DNA of 15,161 nucleotides from Anaerolineales bacterium UBA3001 (GTDB lineage Bacteria > Chloroflexota > Anaerolineae > Anaerolineales > UBA11657): assembly GCA_002346435.1 (NCBI GenBank), contig DDZT01000127.1, positions 1-15,161 on the forward strand, given 5' to 3'. The notes beneath the pieces are model-generated. The model saw nothing but the letters and a program-made list of their open reading frames with translations, had not been told where the DNA came from and searched no databases. The translations under genes and the position numbers were made by a program. This document shows, one piece after another, positions 7,617-14,935 of this stretch; position 1 is the first letter of the stretch, and each line of letters starts with the position of its first letter.

Positions 7617-8347
7617 ATCCACAGTTGGCATTTGATGTTCAACTTTCAGTTATAGTGCCAGCATATAATGAAGAAGATCGTATAGAATCTGGAATAAGGC
7701 AAATTTTAGAGTTTCTTCAGTCTAAACAAAAGCATACTTGGGAATTGATTGTTGTTGATGATGGCAGCGAAGACAATACTTGTCACATAATTGACACGAT
7801 AATATCTGGAGATGATCGTGCTCGCTTAATCCGGTACAGACCGAATCGTGGCAAAGGGTTTGCTGTGCGTACCGGTGTGTTGGATGCGGTAGGTGAATGG
7901 GTTGTTTTTCTTGATGCTGATCTCTCAACTCCAGTAGACGAAATCTACAATGCTATTGAACTTTTAGAGCGAGGAGCTGATTTGGTCGTTGGCACTCGTG
8001 CTCATCCAGATTCCTGTATAGAGGTAGAGCCTAGTTTGTTTCGTCGTATAGCCTCGTATGTGTTTGACCTTGTACGAATTCAAATAGTAGGTCTTTCTGA
8101 ATTCTCTGATACACAATGTGGATTCAAGGCTGCTCGTGGACAGTCTGTGGTCCCGTTATACAAGCGAGCAATAGTTGAGCGCTTTATGTTTGATGTCGAA
8201 ATATTGTTCTTGGCTCGACAGGCAGGGTTAAACATAGAGGAGTTGCCAATAATCTGGCGAGACTCACCTGGTAGTACTGTCCGTTTATGGCCAGGTGTAT
8301 ATGAGATGTTTCGTGACTTATTAGCGATTCGTAAAACGCATGGCTAA
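7613..8347 (+). CDS. GT2 polyprenyl-phosphate sugar transferase, ALG5-like
   Basis: A GT2 (GT-A fold) enzyme that resembles dolichyl-phosphate beta-glucosyltransferase ALG5 and bacterial polyprenyl-phosphate glycosyltransferases. It would load a hexose or similar sugar onto polyprenyl phosphate for use by a GT-C enzyme. Visible motifs are SVIVPAYNEE (12-21), VVDDGS (47-52), NRGKGFAVRTG (78-88), the metal-binding DADLSTP (101-107), SDTQCGFKA (165-173) and FMFDVEIL (191-198). The last two are strong ALG5/DPM-type markers. Unlike many bacterial homologues there are no C-terminal membrane helices, and the protein ends at 244. It starts inside the gmhA stop (ATGA), so it belongs to the epimerase-gmhA operon. 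The GT-C gene upstream is a plausible user of its product. Confidence 0.87.
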   Translation: MNPQLAFDVQLSVIVPAYNEEDRIESGIRQILEFLQSKQKHTWELIVVDDGSEDNTCHIIDTIISGDDRARLIRYRPNRGKGFAVRTGVLDAVGEWVVFLDADLSTPVDEIYNAIELLERGADLVVGTRAHPDSCIEVEPSLFRRIASYVFDLVRIQIVGLSEFSDTQCGFKAARGQSVVPLYKRAIVERFMFDVEILFLARQAGLNIEELPIIWRDSPGSTVRLWPGVYEMFRDLLAIRKTHG

Positions 8348-8506
8348 TATTTTAATCATACAAGTACCACTGACGGCTCATTAGTATATTTATAGTGGCA
8401 TTGGTTGTGTGCTATGTTGTTTCTCTAATATGTAAATAATTCTCAGAAATTATATTTTCTATTCACTAAGTTTGCTTTCCAAGAAAGGTTATTTTATATA
8501 ATTTTG

Positions 8507-9175
8507 CTATGGAGTTGGCGTGACTGTAGGAGTGTTAGTATTTGGAATTAAATCGGTAGATGTTGATGTGGGTGTATTACTGACGGTAGGTGTTACTGTG
8601 GCTGTCAGTGTTGGCGTCATTGTAAGTGTGGGTACGTCTGGCGACGGTGTCATAGTAGGTGTATAGGGAAGAGTAGGTGTATTACTGGGTTGTGGTGTTA
8701 ACGTATTGGTTTTGGTGGGTGCAATTATTGTCTGACTTGGCGTTGCTGTTGGTGTGAGGCTTGAGGTTGGCGTATATGTGCCGGTGTATGTGGGCGAAGC
8801 AGTATGACTGGATGTAGGAGTTGTGCTAGCTGTTGATGTTGGAGTGTTGCTAGTGGTTGGAGAAGCAGTATGAGTTGGAATTATTGTGTTATCAACAACA
8901 GTTGTATTATTTATCGGTACAATAGTGGCAGTGGAAACAGTAATCATTTCAAATGTAGGCGACATTGACTTTTGGGTTGGTGTTGTACGAGGCAATATTG
9001 TACTTACTTTTGGTGGTGCTTCAGATGGCAAAATTGCATATTCATCTACATTACTGTCAGGCGCGATTTGCAGTATAGCAAATCCCAAAATATAGAGCGG
9101 AACAGTAAGGATTATCAGGGTGATAAAAAATGTATGGCGCTTTTGTCTGCGTTTTAATTGAGAGGGTGTTTCCAT
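8507..9175 (-). CDS. Membrane-anchored Thr/Pro/Ser-rich (mucin-like) surface protein
   Basis: No enzymatic domain is recognisable. The N-terminus is basic (KRRQKRH at 8-14), followed by one hydrophobic segment at about 15-36, which acts as a signal anchor and places the rest outside the cytoplasm. From about residue 95 to the end at 222 almost every residue is Thr, Pro, Ser, Ala or Asn, with recurring short units such as SNTPT and HTASPT. Such tails are common in Chloroflexota, where they usually link an anchor to a folded domain. Here the tail simply ends in TPTVTPTP with no domain after it, and the frame beyond the TAG soon meets another stop. Thr-rich stretches like this are classic O-glycosylation targets, and the gene sits among glycosyltransferases. 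It is transcribed opposite to its neighbours. The reading frame is believable from its ordered N-terminus; the function is unknown. Confidence 0.72.
   Translation of the reverse strand: METPSQLKRRQKRHTFFITLIILTVPLYILGFAILQIAPDSNVDEYAILPSEAPPKVSTILPRTTPTQKSMSPTFEMITVSTATIVPINNTTVVDNTIIPTHTASPTTSNTPTSTASTTPTSSHTASPTYTGTYTPTSSLTPTATPSQTIIAPTKTNTLTPQPSNTPTLPYTPTMTPSPDVPTLTMTPTLTATVTPTVSNTPTSTSTDLIPNTNTPTVTPTP
8510..8893 (-). repeat. Low-complexity Thr/Pro/Ser coding repeat
   Basis: Degenerate short units rich in ACx and CCx codons (read on the minus strand) fill the 3' half of the surface-protein gene. Exact copies include GAAGCAGTATGA (+ strand) at 8796-8807 and 8862-8873, both encoding part of HTASPT, and several SNTPT-type units. 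Such tracts change length easily by slippage or recombination. Confidence 0.7.
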
Positions 9176-9355
9176 GTTATCAAAGAAAATTATTGGGCAT
9201 TGTTATATATGGCACACCAAGCAATCTGATAATAGCAGCCCAGCGTATAAGCGTCAATTTATGTCAGTAGCTTTGCAACTATGATTGTTTTCAGATGGAC
9301 TGAAATGTTTCTGTTTGGTTTGTAATTATTATCTAAGTTTACAGAGATTGGTTTT

Positions 9356-10837
9356 ATGTTTCTAATAAATATTTCACATGCTATTTTTGTGATATCAGCA
9401 TCTGTATTAGCTATGTATGGTTTGAATATGTTGATACTCACTGCTTTTTTTGTGCGCAGGTATAATCTCAAACCAGTTGCACATTTTCCAAAAAAATGGC
9501 CGGATGTTACTGTACAACTGCCAGTGTTTAATGAGATTCAGGTGGTACGTAGATTAATCCATGCAGTAGCTAATTTAGATTATCCGATTGATAGTTTAGA
9601 TATTCAGGTTTTGGATGATTCTACTGATGAAACTACTGATATAGTGAAAAAATTAGTTGTCTCATATAAAGAAAAGGGATTGAATATCGAGTGTTATCAT
9701 AGGTTGGATCGTATTGGCAATAAAGCAGGAGCACTAGCAAGCGGTTTACAGAAAGCTAAAGGTGAGTTCATTGGGGTTTTCGATGCGGATTTTGTTCCGC
9801 CCCCCAATTATCTAAAGAGCATTATGCCATATTTTACCTTTCGAAAAGTTGGTATGGTGCAAACGCGTTGGGGACATCTTAACGCTCTTGATAATCCGCT
9901 TACACGCGCACAGGCAATAGCTCTGGATGGACACTTAGTGGTAGAGCAGGTGGCTCGTAGCCGCAATAATCTATGTTTCAATTTTAATGGTTCTGCGGGA
10001 GTTTGGCGTAAGAAATGTATTGTTAGTTCTGGGGGATGGCAAATCGATACGATTGCAGAAGACCTAGATCTTTCTTATAGGGCTCAGATGGCAGGCTGGG
10101 AATTTAGGTATGTTTCAGATGTTGTGTCACCGGCAGAAATTCCTGTTGGAATACATGCTTTTAAGAGACAACAGTTTAGATGGGTCAAAGGTTCGGTACA
10201 ATGTTTACTTAAGCATGCATCTAGACTGGTTGGTTTTGCGGAGTTTTCAATCTGGAAGCGAGTTCAGGCTCTTCTACATTTGGGTGGTTATCTCATGCAT
10301 CCGATGATGCTTTGCTTTCTTGTGTTCAGCATACCATGTATGTTGTATACAGATATAAATTATGTGTTTCCTCAATGGCTTGGCATTGCTGGTCTTGGAC
10401 CACCGGTGTTATATGCTGTTGCGCAGGTGATGGCATATCCTAAAGGATTATTGAGGTTTATATGGTTTCCAGTTTTGATGTTGTTGGGATTAGGAGTTGC
10501 TGTTAACAATACTAGAGCAGTGTTTGAGGCTATTTTCCGATATAAACCTAATGAGTTTTTACGCACTCCGAAAAATAGCGGATCATCTGTTTCTATATAT
10601 GATCTTTATGAAAACAAAAATGACAAAACAGTATGGCTCGAATTATTTTTTGCGGTCTACGCTGGATCATCATTTCTGCTTGCTATTCAACGTATGCCAG
10701 CATTAGCACCGTTTTTGGCTTTGTTTGCATTAGGATTTGTTTTGGTGGGATTTATAGGATTATTGGAAATAAATCGTGCTTCGAGGTTTGCGGAAACATG
10801 GAAGTCAGAACCGGCATTTATGGATCAAGATATGTGA
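9356..10837 (+). CDS. Processive GT2 membrane glycosyltransferase (cellulose synthase/CslA-like)
   Basis: A membrane-embedded GT2 enzyme of the kind that makes and exports beta-linked polysaccharide. One N-terminal helix (about 9-33) precedes the cytoplasmic GT-A domain, and several helices follow (about 290-395 and 430-475). All processive-synthase markers are present: VLDDSTD (85-91), the metal-binding DAD (143-145), the catalytic-base region AEDLDLSYRA (234-243) and QQFRW (272-276, the QxxRW motif). The local style (VTVQLPVFNE, 51-60) is closer to CslA/glucomannan-synthase-like bacterial proteins than to BcsA; there is no PilZ domain. Next come a small two-helix protein and a polysaccharide deacetylase, which recalls PNAG-type systems. 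The polymer cannot be named from sequence. No strong Shine-Dalgarno or promoter was found in the 180-base divergent gap upstream. Confidence 0.87.
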   Translation: MFLINISHAIFVISASVLAMYGLNMLILTAFFVRRYNLKPVAHFPKKWPDVTVQLPVFNEIQVVRRLIHAVANLDYPIDSLDIQVLDDSTDETTDIVKKLVVSYKEKGLNIECYHRLDRIGNKAGALASGLQKAKGEFIGVFDADFVPPPNYLKSIMPYFTFRKVGMVQTRWGHLNALDNPLTRAQAIALDGHLVVEQVARSRNNLCFNFNGSAGVWRKKCIVSSGGWQIDTIAEDLDLSYRAQMAGWEFRYVSDVVSPAEIPVGIHAFKRQQFRWVKGSVQCLLKHASRLVGFAEFSIWKRVQALLHLGGYLMHPMMLCFLVFSIPCMLYTDINYVFPQWLGIAGLGPPVLYAVAQVMAYPKGLLRFIWFPVLMLLGLGVAVNNTRAVFEAIFRYKPNEFLRTPKNSGSSVSIYDLYENKNDKTVWLELFFAVYAGSSFLLAIQRMPALAPFLALFALGFVLVGFIGLLEINRASRFAETWKSEPAFMDQDM

Positions 10838-10882
10838 GCTGTACGCAAATATATGGTTTGCACTATTAGAATTTTGAGATGC

Positions 10883-10911
10883 TTGACTATAATCTGTCTA
10901 TAAACTACAAT
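10883..10911 (+). promoter_or_regulatory. Sigma-70-type promoter for the small membrane protein gene
   Basis: TTGACT (10883-10888) and TACAAT (10906-10911) are separated by exactly 17 bases, each one base off consensus. Transcription would start near 10918, leaving a leader of about 30 bases before the GTG at 10947. This is the clearest promoter in the window. Confidence 0.72.
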
Positions 10912-10934
10912 TTCATTGAATTTGATACTGTGCT

Positions 10935-10941
10935 TAGGAGG
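10935..10941 (+). promoter_or_regulatory. Strong ribosome binding site that fixes a GTG start
   Basis: TAGGAGG lies 5 bases before GTG 10947. It is the best Shine-Dalgarno sequence in the window and decides the non-ATG start of the 76-residue membrane protein. Confidence 0.8.
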
Positions 10942-10946
10942 CTAGA

Positions 10947-11177
10947 GTGGCAGCAAAGCGTGTAGTGGTTTGGGTGATTTCTATTGCAGTTGGGTTGGCT
11001 GCGGGTTATGCTACGGTAGCTGCTTTTGGTACTACATTGGATCGCTATGCCGTTGATTTGAATTTTGGCATCCTCGATGTTATTATCAACAATTTTACTT
11101 TTCTATGTCTATCTTATGCTAGTCTAATTTGGATTTGGCTTGATTATTTCTTGGGTACAGAAATGATGCCTGAGTAA
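10947..11177 (+). CDS. Small two-helix membrane protein, unknown function
   Basis: A 76-residue protein with two predicted membrane helices (about 7-28 and 49-69) joined by a loop of about 20 residues containing TTLDRYAVD. The start is GTG with an excellent ribosome binding site, and the gene has its own promoter upstream and a strong hairpin terminator downstream, so it is a real, probably well-expressed single-gene unit. No enzymatic motif is visible. It lies between a processive GT2 synthase and a polysaccharide deacetylase, the place where IcaD/PgaD-like small two-helix partners are found in PNAG operons. The similarity is in topology and position only, since I see no sequence signature of PgaD. 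A generic conserved Chloroflexota membrane protein unrelated to glycan export is equally possible. Confidence 0.8.
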   Translation: MAAKRVVVWVISIAVGLAAGYATVAAFGTTLDRYAVDLNFGILDVIINNFTFLCLSYASLIWIWLDYFLGTEMMPE

Positions 11178-11206
11178 GAGAAATGTAAGTATATGTATTG
11201 CAAAAT

Positions 11207-11236
11207 AAATCCCCGGTGATGCGGGGATTTTGATTT
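11207..11236 (+). terminator. Rho-independent-type terminator after the small membrane protein gene
   Basis: AAATCCCCG (11207-11215) pairs perfectly with CGGGGATTT (11222-11230) around a 6-base loop (GTGATG), followed by T-rich TGATTT. The stem is near symmetric (A-rich before, T-rich after), so it could work on both strands. It ends only about 22 bases before the next start codon. Confidence 0.8.
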
Positions 11237-11258
11237 AATGTAAGGTAAATAGATTCTA

Positions 11259-12368
11259 ATGAATAGAAATACCAATGATTGGTTGCATTGCAATTTATTA
11301 TCAATTTGCTTCGGTTTATCACTTGTATTAATGGGATGTAGTCATACAGATGCTGACAGTTTATCTGTTAAGTCAACACTAAATTCGACTGGAGATGACA
11401 GTGTCGCAAGTGTATCAAAAAAGATAACAGCTACTGATACAATCCAAAGTCCTAAATCTGACAAATCTTCAACACTGCCAGTGATTCAAATCGATAGCAA
11501 TCCTACGCGCGCACCAATAATTGGGGTAAATAGAGACACCATTGTACTCAGTGATCAAGCTACTTCTATAGGTGTTATTAGTTCGACAGCAACCAGTACA
11601 ATAAGCATGGTTCCTATAACTGCTACTCCAACTTCTACTATGGTTCCTACTAAATTGCCTACTCCTGATGAATTTTTAGATGATAGAGTGGTGAGGTTGC
11701 CTATATTAATGTATCACTATGTTGAACCCCTTCCTAATGATGCAGACAATATACGTATTGGACTGACTGTGCAGCCCGGAGTTTTTAGGCAGCAGCTAGC
11801 ATTTTTACATGCTAAAGGTTATAAGTCTGTGAGTTTGTATGATTTGACTTATTATCTCGCGCAAGGCATCGATTTACCTGAAAGACCGATAATATTCTGT
11901 TTTGATGACGGCTATCGAGGTTTGTATCAACATGCTTTTCCACATATGGAAGAATATGGATACACAGGTACTGTTTTTGTTCTTACTCAACTGATGGATG
12001 AAAATCATCCATCATATTTGACATGGAGAATGGCTCGCAGAATGTATGAGTATGGATGGAAAATTGAACCGCATAGCAAGACTCATGTACAACTTTCCGA
12101 TCGTCCATTTGAATTAGTCCAATACCAAGTTCTTGGTTCTATGCAGACTGTGCAGGCACATATAGGTCTGCAACCGCGGTATTTTAGTTACCCAAGTGGA
12201 TTGTATGATCAACAAGTAATTGAATACCTTAAGGCACTGGGATTCTGGGGTGCTGTAACAACGGAATTTGGGCTTGAACATAATATTAGCGACGCTTTTA
12301 CATGGAATCGGATTCGTGTGTCTGGAAAAACAACGATCGATATATTGTCCAAATATTTGGAGGAGTAG
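11259..12368 (+). CDS. Lipoprotein polysaccharide deacetylase (NodB/CE4 family)
   Basis: Expected to remove acetyl groups from an N-acetylated polysaccharide outside the membrane. The N-terminus has a hydrophobic segment (about 12-25) ending in LVLMGC, a plausible lipobox with Cys27 as the lipid anchor (Met at -2 is unusual). Residues about 28-135 are a Ser/Thr-rich spacer with TATPTSTMVPTKLPTP, in the same style as the minus-strand surface protein. The NodB domain begins at LPILMYHYVEP (147-157). It has the metal/catalytic Asp pair in FCFDDGY (213-219), the metal-binding His pair in HSKTH (His272, His276) and FSYPSG (309-314) in place of the classical RxPY. This pattern is closest to the PgaB/IcaB-like branch. 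The start has a weak AAGGT upstream. The gene follows a terminator by 22 bases, so its own promoter is unclear. Enzyme class is firm, substrate is not. Confidence 0.86.
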   Translation: MNRNTNDWLHCNLLSICFGLSLVLMGCSHTDADSLSVKSTLNSTGDDSVASVSKKITATDTIQSPKSDKSSTLPVIQIDSNPTRAPIIGVNRDTIVLSDQATSIGVISSTATSTISMVPITATPTSTMVPTKLPTPDEFLDDRVVRLPILMYHYVEPLPNDADNIRIGLTVQPGVFRQQLAFLHAKGYKSVSLYDLTYYLAQGIDLPERPIIFCFDDGYRGLYQHAFPHMEEYGYTGTVFVLTQLMDENHPSYLTWRMARRMYEYGWKIEPHSKTHVQLSDRPFELVQYQVLGSMQTVQAHIGLQPRYFSYPSGLYDQQVIEYLKALGFWGAVTTEFGLEHNISDAFTWNRIRVSGKTTIDILSKYLEE

Positions 12369-12427
12369 TCTGATTTTTACTATATTATTGCTATGTTTTT
12401 GCCAAAATTCGGTAGTTTTGATAGTTT

Positions 12428-12455
12428 TTGAAAGTAAAAATGGGTAAGATATAGC
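12428..12455 (+). promoter_or_regulatory. Possible promoter for the mevalonate-pathway genes
   Basis: TTGAAA (12428-12433) and TATAGC (12450-12455) are 16 bases apart in the 162-base gap before the HMG-CoA reductase gene. The -10 box is poor and the region is AT-rich, so chance matches are likely. Nothing else clear is seen in the gap. Confidence 0.3.
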
Positions 12456-12530
12456 GAATGATCTACATATTGTTTGATTGTGAGTAGTGGTAGTAGGTAA
12501 AGATACTAATCGAAATGTCGAAATGAAAAA

Positions 12531-13811
12531 ATGACTTGTTACAAAAATGCATCACGTTTGCCTGATTTTTATAATTTAGAAGTGCAAAAGCGACAACAGG
12601 TGTTGTTAGCAAAAAGCACTCTTGATTCGGAGCACATATCCGCACTTTCCGGAGACGATGGTCTTACTGTTGAAAATGCTAACCATATGATAGAGAATGT
12701 GATTGGTGTGCATGGTTTACCAATGGGTATAGCCACTAATTTTATCGTGAATGGCAATGAAAGACTGGTTCCGATGGTCATCGAAGAATCGTCGGTTGTT
12801 GCTGGAGCGAGTTTGGCTGCCAAATTGGCCAGGGCTGGAGGCGGATTCAAAGCTAAAAGTAATTCTCCAGAGATGATTGGGCAAATACAGGTTCTGGACC
12901 TGGAGGATTTGGATTTGGCCTACCATAATCTGATGGAGAATAAGCAAACAATTCTTGATAGTGTAATAGGTATCGATCCTGTGATATCTGAGCTAGGTGG
13001 TGGTGTAAAAGATATGGAGATTCGCTTGATGGAAAAATCTCCTATTGGACCTTTTATTGTTGTTCATCTAATTTATGACACCCGCGATGCTATGGGTGCT
13101 AATGCAGTTAATACAGCTACAGAACATCTGACACCAATTATTGAAGAAGTTACTGGTGGCAGAGTACATCTCCGTATATTGTCTAACCTTGCAGATCGCA
13201 GATTAGCTAGTGCAAGTGTCACTATACCATTAGAGGAGTTGGGGTTTGGTAATTACAGTGCTGAAAAAGTAAGAGATGGAATAATAGAAGCATGGGCTTT
13301 CGCATCAGTGGACCCGTATAGAGCTGCTACTCATAATAAGGGCATTATGAATGGAGTAGATGCAGTAGTGATTGCAACTGGAAATGACTGGCGCGCAATT
13401 GAAGCAGGTGCTCATGCTTATGCTGCGCGTTCAGGATCTTATACTAGTTTATCTAAGTGGTATGTTGATAATCACGGGTCCCTGTGCGGCGAAATAGAGA
13501 TGCCTATGGCTGTAGGTATTGTTGGTGGAGCAACAGGTGTACATCCAAGTGCTAAAGTAGTTCTTGAATTACTGGAAGTGCGTTCTAGCTCTGAATTAGC
13601 TGAAATAATTGTTTCTGTTGGACTGGCACAAAACTTGGCTGCTTTACGTGCTTTATCTACTGAAGGTATTCAAAGAGGTCATATGGGATTACATGCACGC
13701 CAGGTTGCAATTGCTGCTGGAGCAGAAGGAAGCGAGGTCAACATGATAGCAAGTAAAATGGTGTTGGAAAATGATGTAAGAATTAAACGAGCTTTGGAAT
13801 TACGTCGGTAA
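12531..13811 (+). CDS. mvaA: Hydroxymethylglutaryl-CoA reductase, class II
   Basis: A soluble enzyme that interconverts HMG-CoA and mevalonate. In a biosynthetic setting it reduces HMG-CoA for isoprenoid synthesis. The length (426) and the sequence match class II enzymes such as that of Pseudomonas mevalonii. Catalytic residues, by alignment to that enzyme from memory, are Glu86 (in VIEESSVV), Lys270 (in THNKGIMNG), Asp286 (in TGNDWRA) and His384 (in RGHMGLHAR). Other landmarks are ENVIG (55-59) and DAMGANAVNT (186-195). Asp149 lines up with Asp146 of the P. mevalonii enzyme, which favours NADH over NADPH. The usual EEPS is EESS here. Two ATGs just upstream (12515, 12524) run at once into a TGA, so ATG 12531 is the start; no clear Shine-Dalgarno is seen. 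The next genes make HMG-CoA, so a biosynthetic role is likely. Confidence 0.95.
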   Translation: MTCYKNASRLPDFYNLEVQKRQQVLLAKSTLDSEHISALSGDDGLTVENANHMIENVIGVHGLPMGIATNFIVNGNERLVPMVIEESSVVAGASLAAKLARAGGGFKAKSNSPEMIGQIQVLDLEDLDLAYHNLMENKQTILDSVIGIDPVISELGGGVKDMEIRLMEKSPIGPFIVVHLIYDTRDAMGANAVNTATEHLTPIIEEVTGGRVHLRILSNLADRRLASASVTIPLEELGFGNYSAEKVRDGIIEAWAFASVDPYRAATHNKGIMNGVDAVVIATGNDWRAIEAGAHAYAARSGSYTSLSKWYVDNHGSLCGEIEMPMAVGIVGGATGVHPSAKVVLELLEVRSSSELAEIIVSVGLAQNLAALRALSTEGIQRGHMGLHARQVAIAAGAEGSEVNMIASKMVLENDVRIKRALELRR

Positions 13812-13852
13812 TTGTTGTAAGGTATATAAGATGGAAATAGGTGATGCATACT

Positions 13853-14935
13853 ATGACTATTAATAATCGGGAAACTGATTTGCAGGTGATGAAACCAGAT
13901 ATGCCTGTTGGCATTGTTGGTTATGGAGCATATATTCCTCGTTATCGTTTGCCAGCTGAAGATGTTGCTAAACTATGGGTTGGTTCATCTAACAGGTTGC
14001 CAGTTAGTGAGAAATCTGTTGCTGGGATAGATGAAGATGTGGTTACTATGTCTATTGAAGCAGCCAGAAATGTGCTTGTTCGCGCTGATGTAAATCCTAT
14101 AGATATTGGTGCTGTATGGGTTGGCTCAGAATCTCATCCATACGCAGTGAAACCCACCTCTACCGTAGTAGCGGAAGCAATCGGGGCGGTGCCCAACACT
14201 CAGGCAGCAGATTGGCAATTTGCATGTAAAGCTGGTACTGAGGCTATCCAAGCTGCAATTGGTTTTGTAGGTTCGGGAATGACAAAGTACGCTCTGGCAA
14301 TTGGTATGGATACAGCCCAAGGTCGTCCTGGTGATGCACTAGAGTATACTGCAGGTGCTGGTGGGGCAGCTTTTTTATTAGGTACCTCTGAGGAATCTGT
14401 TGCTACAATCGGAGGAAGTCATTCATTTGTTACTGATACACCAGATTTTTGGCGTCGACAAAATGCTAGATATCCACAACATGGTAAACGATTTACTGGA
14501 GAGCCAGCATATTTTAGACACATAGCTGAATGTGCTGAACAGTTAATGAATGGTCTTGGTACTAAGCCGAGTGATTATACTTATGCTGTATTTCATCAAC
14601 CCAACAGCAAATTTCCGAAGCAAGTTGCAAAAATATTAGGATTTAAAACAGAACAAATTACAACTGGTTTGTTGGCGTCGGATGTAGGAAATGTTTATGC
14701 AGGTTCAGCTTTGCTGGGACTAACTGCAGTACTTGATGCGGCACAACCAGGAGACCGTATTTTGTTGGTGTCATTTGGATCAGGCGCAGGTTCTGATGCA
14801 TTTGATCTGTCCGTTAATAATCGGCTGTCATCATGCCAGAATTTGGCTCCTACTACAAAAGACTATATAGAGAGGCGTACAGTGATAGATTATGCGACAT
14901 ATGCGCGTTATCGAGGCAAATTGGCACTAAAATGA
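13853..14935 (+). CDS. Hydroxymethylglutaryl-CoA synthase, archaeal type
   Basis: A thiolase-superfamily enzyme that condenses acetyl-CoA with acetoacetyl-CoA to HMG-CoA. It has the archaeal/bacterial short form rather than the eukaryotic one: GIVGYGAYIPRYR (20-32), the catalytic Glu in GSESHPYAVKP (Glu93), the nucleophile Cys in FACKAGTEA (Cys125) and the His in FHQPNSKFP (His248), numbered from ATG 13853. Starts at GTG 13841, ATG 13844 and ATG 13889 are in the same frame. ATG 13853 is chosen for the AGGTG about 10 bases upstream, though archaeal relatives begin close to the GIVGYG motif, so some 15-20 N-terminal residues are extra or mis-started. It lies 41 bases after the reductase and overlaps the thiolase as ATGA. 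In archaea this enzyme forms a complex with thiolase and a DUF35 zinc/OB protein that passes the intermediate along. Confidence 0.93.
   Translation: MTINNRETDLQVMKPDMPVGIVGYGAYIPRYRLPAEDVAKLWVGSSNRLPVSEKSVAGIDEDVVTMSIEAARNVLVRADVNPIDIGAVWVGSESHPYAVKPTSTVVAEAIGAVPNTQAADWQFACKAGTEAIQAAIGFVGSGMTKYALAIGMDTAQGRPGDALEYTAGAGGAAFLLGTSEESVATIGGSHSFVTDTPDFWRRQNARYPQHGKRFTGEPAYFRHIAECAEQLMNGLGTKPSDYTYAVFHQPNSKFPKQVAKILGFKTEQITTGLLASDVGNVYAGSALLGLTAVLDAAQPGDRILLVSFGSGAGSDAFDLSVNNRLSSCQNLAPTTKDYIERRTVIDYATYARYRGKLALK

Noticed and set aside
8475..8487. Short hairpin CTTTC-CAA-GAAAG followed by an AT-rich stretch, a possible terminator for the gmhA operon.
   Set aside because: A 5-base AT-leaning stem with a 3-base loop is too weak to call, and the following sequence is not a clear T run.
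8348..8506. A small RNA or tRNA in the gap after the ALG5-like gene.
   Set aside because: The stretch is AT-rich with only weak hairpins and no cloverleaf or conserved RNA motif.
8510..8893. The repetitive tract as a possible CRISPR array or tandem DNA repeat.
   Set aside because: The units are short and degenerate, have no fixed period or spacers, and are explained by coding for Thr/Pro/Ser.
8886..9157. Open frames on the + strand opposite the Thr/Pro/Ser-rich gene.
   Set aside because: They lack ribosome binding sites and sensible composition, and they arise from the biased codons of the minus-strand gene, whose basic N-terminus and membrane anchor make it the credible one.
9176..9355. 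Promoters in the 180-base divergent gap between the surface protein and the GT2 synthase.
   Set aside because: Several TATAAT-like boxes occur in this AT-rich stretch (for example TATTAT at 9327-9332), but none has a convincing -35 partner at proper spacing.
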